DNA of 9,896 nt. Source: Eubacteriales Family XIII. Incertae Sedis bacterium (GTDB lineage Bacteria > Bacillota > Clostridia > Peptostreptococcales > Anaerovoracaceae). The DNA lies in the NCBI GenBank assembly GCA_031278255.1, contig JAITKU010000029.1:1-9896 (forward strand), read 5' to 3'. Within the stretch, counting starts at the first letter, position 1, and every line of letters starts with the position of its first letter. The position numbers were made by a program, and so were the translations under genes. This document shows, in pieces, positions 6,956 to 9,896 of this stretch. The notes below the pieces were generated by a model. It was given only the letters and a program-made list of their open reading frames with translations. It did not search any database and was not told the origin of the DNA.

Positions 6956-7078
6956 TTTCGTCCGGATCGGGTTCTGCCGGCCTATTTGGCTCCCGCAGCG
7001 TACTCGAAGCTACGTGAGGAAGCCAATATAGGCCGTCAGGTTCCGAGATGGGCGAAATTTGCGCGGGGTTTGAATAGT
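6935..7078. repeat. 144-base foldback (inverted-repeat) element, MITE-like
   Basis: The left arm (6935-6994) and the reverse complement of the right arm (7018-7078) match at about 47 of 60 positions. The outer 13 bases are perfect (ACTATTCAAACCC at 6935-6947, with its complement at 7066-7078), and a further near-perfect block contains CGGCCTAT. A 23-base centre (6995-7017) has its own small CGTA/TACG stem. The whole element could form one long imperfect hairpin. It encodes nothing recognisable and sits across the 3' end of the truncated methylase. No clear target-site duplication flanks it (only AA on both sides), so its mobility is inferred. Confidence 0.65.
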
Positions 7079-7200
7079 AACCCGATTTGTTTGGTTTTGT
7101 TTGACGGGGTCGATTGCCGGTCTGCCGCTCGAAAAGATGCCTTCGGATCAACCTCGGATCGATATCGGGTAATATTAATGTTAATCCAGAACATTTGCCC

Positions 7201-7229
7201 TTTACAGCAAAAAAATCCCGTGATATACT
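7201..7229 (+). promoter_or_regulatory. Promoter of the CARF-HEPN gene
   Basis: TTTACA (7201-7206), a 17-base spacer containing a run of seven A, and TATACT (7224-7229) form a strong promoter. Just upstream is an AT-rich dyad, ATTAA-TG-TTAAT (7174-7185), placed where a regulator could bind. The leader is long (about 112 bases to the ATG at 7348) and GC-rich. It holds a CGGCGCC-class hairpin made of CGGGCC (7264-7269) paired with GGCCCG (7283-7288), and three copies of GCGCAAG (starts at 7232, 7277 and 7308). Confidence 0.7.
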
Positions 7230-7347
7230 GAGCGCAAGCCTTGCAATACAACACGACGCTTCGCGGGCCGGGACGCGCGCAAGGCCCGTGCAGAGGCCGG
7301 ACAATCCGCGCAAGCCGCACACACAGCCTTTTGGGAGGACAAGCGCC

Positions 7348-8694
7348 ATGGCAAAAATACTGATTGCGTCGATGGGAACGGGAAGCTACAATCGCGCCAC
7401 AAAAGAGAAGAGTTATTCGCCGGCCAAGTATTACATTGAGGGCAATCGCGCGGATTTCATCGAAAGCGCCTATATTTACGACGCCCTGAAGCATTTCCAC
7501 GGCATCGACAAGCTCATACTCGTCGGCACATGCGGAAGCGCTTGGCATCTGCTGTACGAGCATCTCTTTGAAGCGGACAGCTCGATTGCGCCCGTTGCGG
7601 AACACAGCGACGATTACTTCTTCAAGCTGCTCGAGATAAGCGAATCGCCCGACAAGCCGCATGTTGCGACAATGCGTGCGGAGCTTGCCCCGTTGAAAGC
7701 GGCGATGGGCGAATTTTGCGCTGAAATTGTCGTCCTCGAATACGGATTGAATTCCGATGAAATCCTGAAGAATTTTGAACTGCTGTCGGCGGCATCGACG
7801 GTGATAAACGACGGTGACCGCATCTATTTCGACATCACGCACTCGTTTCGGTCGCTCGCCTTCTATGAGCTGCTTGCGGTCAGCCATATCAGGGACGCGC
7901 TGAAGAGAACCGTGGAGATCGAGTTCGTGTCGTATGGCATGTTCGAGATCGCCCGCGAAAACGGAGGCCTGACGCCAATCGTAAACCTGTCGCCGGTCAT
8001 AAGCCTCCTGGATCGGATCAAAGCGGCCGAGGAGTACAACCGATACGGCACGGCGTATTTGCTCGCGGAGCTGTCGGAAAAGAACGCGCTTGGCTGTAAC
8101 ATCGGCAAAGAAGAACGAAAAGCGCTGCGGCGGCTCGGCGATACGATAAGCGGCAATGACTTGATCGAATTCAAGAACCTGATCAAGAATTGCGTCAATA
8201 TCACCAAGGCCGCAAAAGACGGGCGGGGCGGCGGAACCGATTCGGCAATCCAATACATATTTCGCGATTTGGCCGCGCGCTTCGGAGATAAAATCGAAGA
8301 CGATACGCTTCTCTGCACGGAACTCGCAAAATGGCATTTTGAGCATAAGCGCTACCTCGCGAGCGCGATAACCCTGACGGAATGCATCCTCGACTACTGC
8401 GCTCGCCTGTTGGTGCTCAACCGCCGCAGCACGGCGTGGCACTGGGAGAGGGACGAAAAGCCCTTCCGCGCGAAGCTGTCCAACAAATCCTCGAACGACG
8501 TTGTAAGCGACTTTCTGGCCCAATACACGAAGTTGAATGCCATTCGCAACGACCTTGCGCACGGAAGACGCATGACGGAAGGCATGAAATCGGATTTGGG
8601 GCGTCACGCAAAGGGTTTTTACACGATGATAGAAAATCAATTTTACAAGAAGCGCGAAAACGAGGCCGACTTGATCAAGGCGCTGCAATATTAG
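7348..8694 (+). CDS. CRISPR-associated CARF-HEPN ribonuclease (DxTHG/TM1812 type, Csx1/Csm6-like)
   Basis: This 448-residue protein has two domains. The N-terminal CARF (Rossmann-like) part, about 1-215, starts KILIASMGTGSY (3-13), has VGTCGSAW (59-66), and carries DITHSFRSL (162-170), a variant of the DxTHG motif that defines this CRISPR-associated family. The C-terminal all-helical HEPN part, about 225-448, carries AIRNDLAHGRR with the catalytic R400-x4-H405 pair of HEPN ribonucleases. In type III CRISPR immunity such proteins bind cyclic oligoadenylate made by Cas10 and then cut RNA non-specifically, causing dormancy or death. The ATG at 7348 has GGGAGG nine bases upstream. No Cas10, Csm/Cmr or Cas6 gene is in the window, so it is an orphan as far as can be seen. 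The gene is intact. Neighbours are a broken methylase and a CRISPR-like repeat, consistent with a defence-island remnant. Confidence 0.87.
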   Translation: MAKILIASMGTGSYNRATKEKSYSPAKYYIEGNRADFIESAYIYDALKHFHGIDKLILVGTCGSAWHLLYEHLFEADSSIAPVAEHSDDYFFKLLEISESPDKPHVATMRAELAPLKAAMGEFCAEIVVLEYGLNSDEILKNFELLSAASTVINDGDRIYFDITHSFRSLAFYELLAVSHIRDALKRTVEIEFVSYGMFEIARENGGLTPIVNLSPVISLLDRIKAAEEYNRYGTAYLLAELSEKNALGCNIGKEERKALRRLGDTISGNDLIEFKNLIKNCVNITKAAKDGRGGGTDSAIQYIFRDLAARFGDKIEDDTLLCTELAKWHFEHKRYLASAITLTECILDYCARLLVLNRRSTAWHWERDEKPFRAKLSNKSSNDVVSDFLAQYTKLNAIRNDLAHGRRMTEGMKSDLGRHAKGFYTMIENQFYKKRENEADLIKALQY

Positions 8695-8785
8695 CCAAAC
8701 AGCGGGCCGGCGAAGTGAAGTTCCGCGTCGAACCCGTTTTGCGTAATAAAATTTTAAATTTTTTTGAAATTCATTAAATCTTTAC

Positions 8786-8815
8786 TTGACATATCATATA
8801 AATACGTGATAAATT
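8786..8815 (+). promoter_or_regulatory. Orphan promoter with internal dyad
   Basis: TTGACA (8786-8791) is followed by 18 bases and TAAATT (8810-8815). A dyad TATCA-N10-TGATA (8792-8796, 8807-8811) fills the spacer. No gene with a ribosome-binding site follows in this direction before the nitroreductase promoter. It would therefore transcribe the repeat-bearing region at 8822-9130, as a CRISPR leader promoter or a small-RNA promoter would. Confidence 0.45.
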
Positions 8816-8900
8816 GTGTTTAGCATCAAATGTCTGGATTTTGAACTCCAATGCAGGGATGATCCTTGTGTATAGCAACAAACGTGGTTTCACAGCCATA

Positions 8901-8928
8901 CTGTTCCCCGTACACACGGGGGTGTTCC
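8901..8928 (+). repeat. Solitary type I-E-like CRISPR repeat
   Basis: The 28-base unit begins CTGTTCCCCGT and ends ACGGGGGTGTTCC. It has the type I-E repeat layout: a short 5' handle, a CCCCGT-ACAC-ACGGGG stem-loop (8906-8921), and a GTGTTCC 3' end comparable to the GATGATCC or GTGTTTCC ends of known I-E repeats. A weaker possible copy ending CAGGGATGATCC lies at about 8838-8865, 63 bases upstream; only its 3' end matches well. The 35 bases between them are close to a spacer length (32-34 is usual). No further exact copy follows downstream. An AT-rich leader-like tract with a promoter lies to the left, in the correct orientation. Confidence 0.4.
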
Positions 8929-9011
8929 AAACTCTAATGCCTTCGCGCACGCGTTGGCGATTCCCTGCGCGGCAAGCCGGATGCGCATATCATTTTGAGT
9001 GGGCTTCGCGC

Positions 9012-9037
9012 TCAAATTTTGACGAAGCAAAATTTGA
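9012..9037. repeat. Perfect 10-base inverted repeat, competing with an adjacent hairpin
   Basis: TCAAATTTTG (9012-9021) and CAAAATTTGA (9028-9037) are perfect complements around the loop ACGAAG. The left arm shares bases 9012-9016 with another stem, TTTGAGTG (8994-9001) pairing with CGCTCAAA (9009-9016) with one G-U pair. The two hairpins cannot form together. Confidence 0.6.
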
Positions 9038-9055
9038 ACGACGGCATCAGTCCCC

Positions 9056-9071
9056 CCGCCTCTACAGGCGG
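9056..9071. repeat. CCGCC/GGCGG hairpin
   Basis: CCGCC (9056-9060), loop TCTACA and GGCGG (9067-9071) form a short GC hairpin, followed by CGTTTCG. The layout echoes the type I-E-like repeat 150 bases upstream, but the sequence differs and there is no T tract, so it is neither a clear repeat copy nor a terminator. Confidence 0.4.
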
Positions 9072-9107
9072 CGTTTCGTGGCATGTCCCGATATTTTTCA
9101 TCATTTT

Positions 9108-9133
9108 CACAACATTCACAACATCTCACAACA
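9108..9133. repeat. Triple direct repeat CACAACA upstream of the nitroreductase promoter
   Basis: CACAACA occurs at 9108-9114, 9117-9123 and 9127-9133, with periods of 9 and 10 bases, close to one helical turn. It ends 25 bases before the -35 of the nitroreductase promoter, a usual place for an activator or cooperative regulator. Confidence 0.5.
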
Positions 9134-9157
9134 ATTTCGCGTTTTGTAAAATCGGCG

Positions 9158-9186
9158 TTGACATTGCCCGCAGGCTGTGTTACAGT
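9158..9186 (+). promoter_or_regulatory. Nitroreductase promoter
   Basis: TTGACA (9158-9163), a 17-base spacer and TACAGT (9181-9186) form a good promoter, with initiation near 9193 and a short 20-base leader. The -10 lies in an imperfect palindrome, TGTTACAGTGACA (9178-9190), a possible repressor site. The promoter has the same -35, spacer length and -10 as the toxin-antitoxin promoter at 828-800. Confidence 0.7.
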
Positions 9187-9212
9187 GACAACATCGAACG
9201 GAGGTGTTTTGT

Positions 9213-9857
9213 ATGAACGTAATCGAAGCATTGTACGCGCGGCACTCCACCAGAGCCTTTCTTGCCGATCCCGTGGAAAAGGACAAGCTCCTCGCCGTAT
9301 CGGAAGCGGCCGTCCGCGCCCCGTCTTGGGCGAATTCGCAGCCGTGGGAAGTCTTTGTCGCCACGGGGGCGACGCTGGACAACATCAAGCGGGCCTACCT
9401 CGAAAAATACGAGGCCAAGGAAGCGCCCGCGCCGGAAACGCCGCTACCCACAGAATGGCCGCAGGCGTCGAAGGATCGCCGGAAGCTGCTCGACGACGGC
9501 ATAAAGCAGACCTGCGGCGAGGCCGCAAAGCAATTCGGCCCGCTCAACCGGGGCATGTTCAACGCGCCCGCGGTCGCATTCGTCTGCATGGATAAGCGCC
9601 TGTCCCCTTGGTCCCTGTATGACCTCGGCGCCTACGCGCAGTGCCTGATGCTCGCGGCCCTCGAAAAGGGCCTCGGCGCCATCCCCGCCATCACGCTCGT
9701 ACTCTACCCGGATGTCCTGCGGCGCGAGCTGCGCATCCCGGACGCGCTCAAGGTGGTCATAGGCATCGCAATCGGCTACATCGACAAGCGGCACGACATC
9801 AACAAATTCGTCAGCGGGCGAATCCCGTTCGCCGAAACGACGCATTTCCTCGACTGA
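9213..9857 (+). CDS. Nitroreductase-family FMN-dependent oxidoreductase
   Basis: This 214-residue cytoplasmic flavoprotein uses NAD(P)H to reduce nitro-aromatics, quinones or other acceptors; the physiological substrate cannot be told. Family features are present. The N-terminal FMN phosphate-binding segment is ARHSTRAF (9-16, with R10, S12 and R14). PSWANSQPWEVFVATG (37-52) is the SxxNxQPW-type flavin-contact segment. DLGAYAQCLMLAALEKGLGAIPA (137-159) is the dimer and flavin helix. The late VVIGIAIGYID (181-191) is the C-terminal strand seen in the family. The start at 9213 has GGAGG eight bases upstream. A GTG three codons earlier overlaps that SD and is unlikely. The gene has its own promoter with possible operator repeats and appears to be monocistronic up to the window edge. 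No terminator is seen in the last 39 bases. Confidence 0.93.
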   Translation: MNVIEALYARHSTRAFLADPVEKDKLLAVSEAAVRAPSWANSQPWEVFVATGATLDNIKRAYLEKYEAKEAPAPETPLPTEWPQASKDRRKLLDDGIKQTCGEAAKQFGPLNRGMFNAPAVAFVCMDKRLSPWSLYDLGAYAQCLMLAALEKGLGAIPAITLVLYPDVLRRELRIPDALKVVIGIAIGYIDKRHDINKFVSGRIPFAETTHFLD

Positions 9858-9896
9858 GGCGGCCACGGAGCGGCATGCTTGTTTTTCCGGCCGACA

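Larger units (their letters stand above)
8695..9157. other. Gene-free structured intergenic region
   Basis: No credible coding sequence lies here: the open frames on both strands lack SD sites and run through inverted repeats. From left to right it holds an AT-rich tract (about 8745-8820), a promoter-like sequence (8786-8815), a type I-E-like CRISPR repeat (8901-8928), and a GC-rich segment with nested small hairpins. It also holds two mutually exclusive hairpins (8994-9016 and 9012-9037), a CCGCC/GGCGG hairpin (9056-9071), and a triple CACAACA repeat (9108-9133). No canonical terminator for the CARF-HEPN gene is seen. The layout could be a decayed CRISPR locus, a non-coding RNA, or both. Confidence 0.6.

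Noticed and set aside
6986..7231. 81-residue plus-strand frame after the truncated methylase
   Set aside because: It starts in the loop of the foldback element and contains no methylase motif such as DPPY, so it is not the missing 3' half and has no SD.
8961..8986. A third CRISPR repeat copy beginning TTCCC at 8961
   Set aside because: It is 57 bases from the equivalent point of the good copy and, beyond TTCCC, does not match or form the same stem.
8890..9231. 113-residue minus-strand open frame across the intergenic region
   Set aside because: It reads through the CRISPR-like repeat, both competing hairpins and the nitroreductase promoter, has no SD, and shows no domain. It is better explained as non-coding.

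Overview
The window looks like a chromosomal segment of a moderately high-GC Gram-positive (Firmicutes/Clostridia-like) anaerobe. This is an inference from the S-layer-homology (SLH) surface protein, the DivIC-type division protein, consensus sigma-A-like promoters with 17-base spacers, strong purine-rich Shine-Dalgarno (SD) sites, and the end of hypB, a [NiFe]-hydrogenase maturation gene. No species can be named.

Layout. The left edge holds the last 71 codons of hypB (+). Facing it, on the minus strand, is a small toxin-antitoxin operon (RelE-like toxin first, antitoxin second) with a clear promoter and a dyad over its -10. A strong hairpin at 843-872 separates it from a 1068-residue secreted SLH protein (893-4099, -) with three SLH domains, a beta-helix-like region, a Gly linker and about four ~140-residue tandem units. 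Its promoter is followed at once by a strong SD and a 9-codon mini-ORF. Upstream and co-oriented is a divIC-like / rsmA / Crp-Fnr-regulator operon (6386 to 4312, -) from a promoter at 6424-6452.

From 6520 to 9190 the window becomes accessory-like. A divergent promoter drives a helix-turn-helix/Dam methylase fusion cut off before its catalytic motif. A 144-base foldback element lies at its 3' end. Next comes an intact CARF-HEPN ribonuclease (DxTHG/TM1812-type, Csx1/Csm6-like) with its own promoter and no other cas gene in view. After it lies a ~520-base gene-free stretch with an AT-rich promoter region, one type I-E-like CRISPR repeat, a weaker possible copy, and several hairpins. The right edge holds a nitroreductase gene (+).

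How the genes work together. The divIC/rsmA/regulator operon and the hydrogenase and nitroreductase genes are housekeeping or redox functions. The TA module, broken methylase, orphan CARF-HEPN effector and CRISPR-like remnant look like acquired defence material inserted among them. The most unusual point is a cyclic-oligoadenylate-type effector beside a type I-E-like repeat, since type I-E systems are not known to make that signal.
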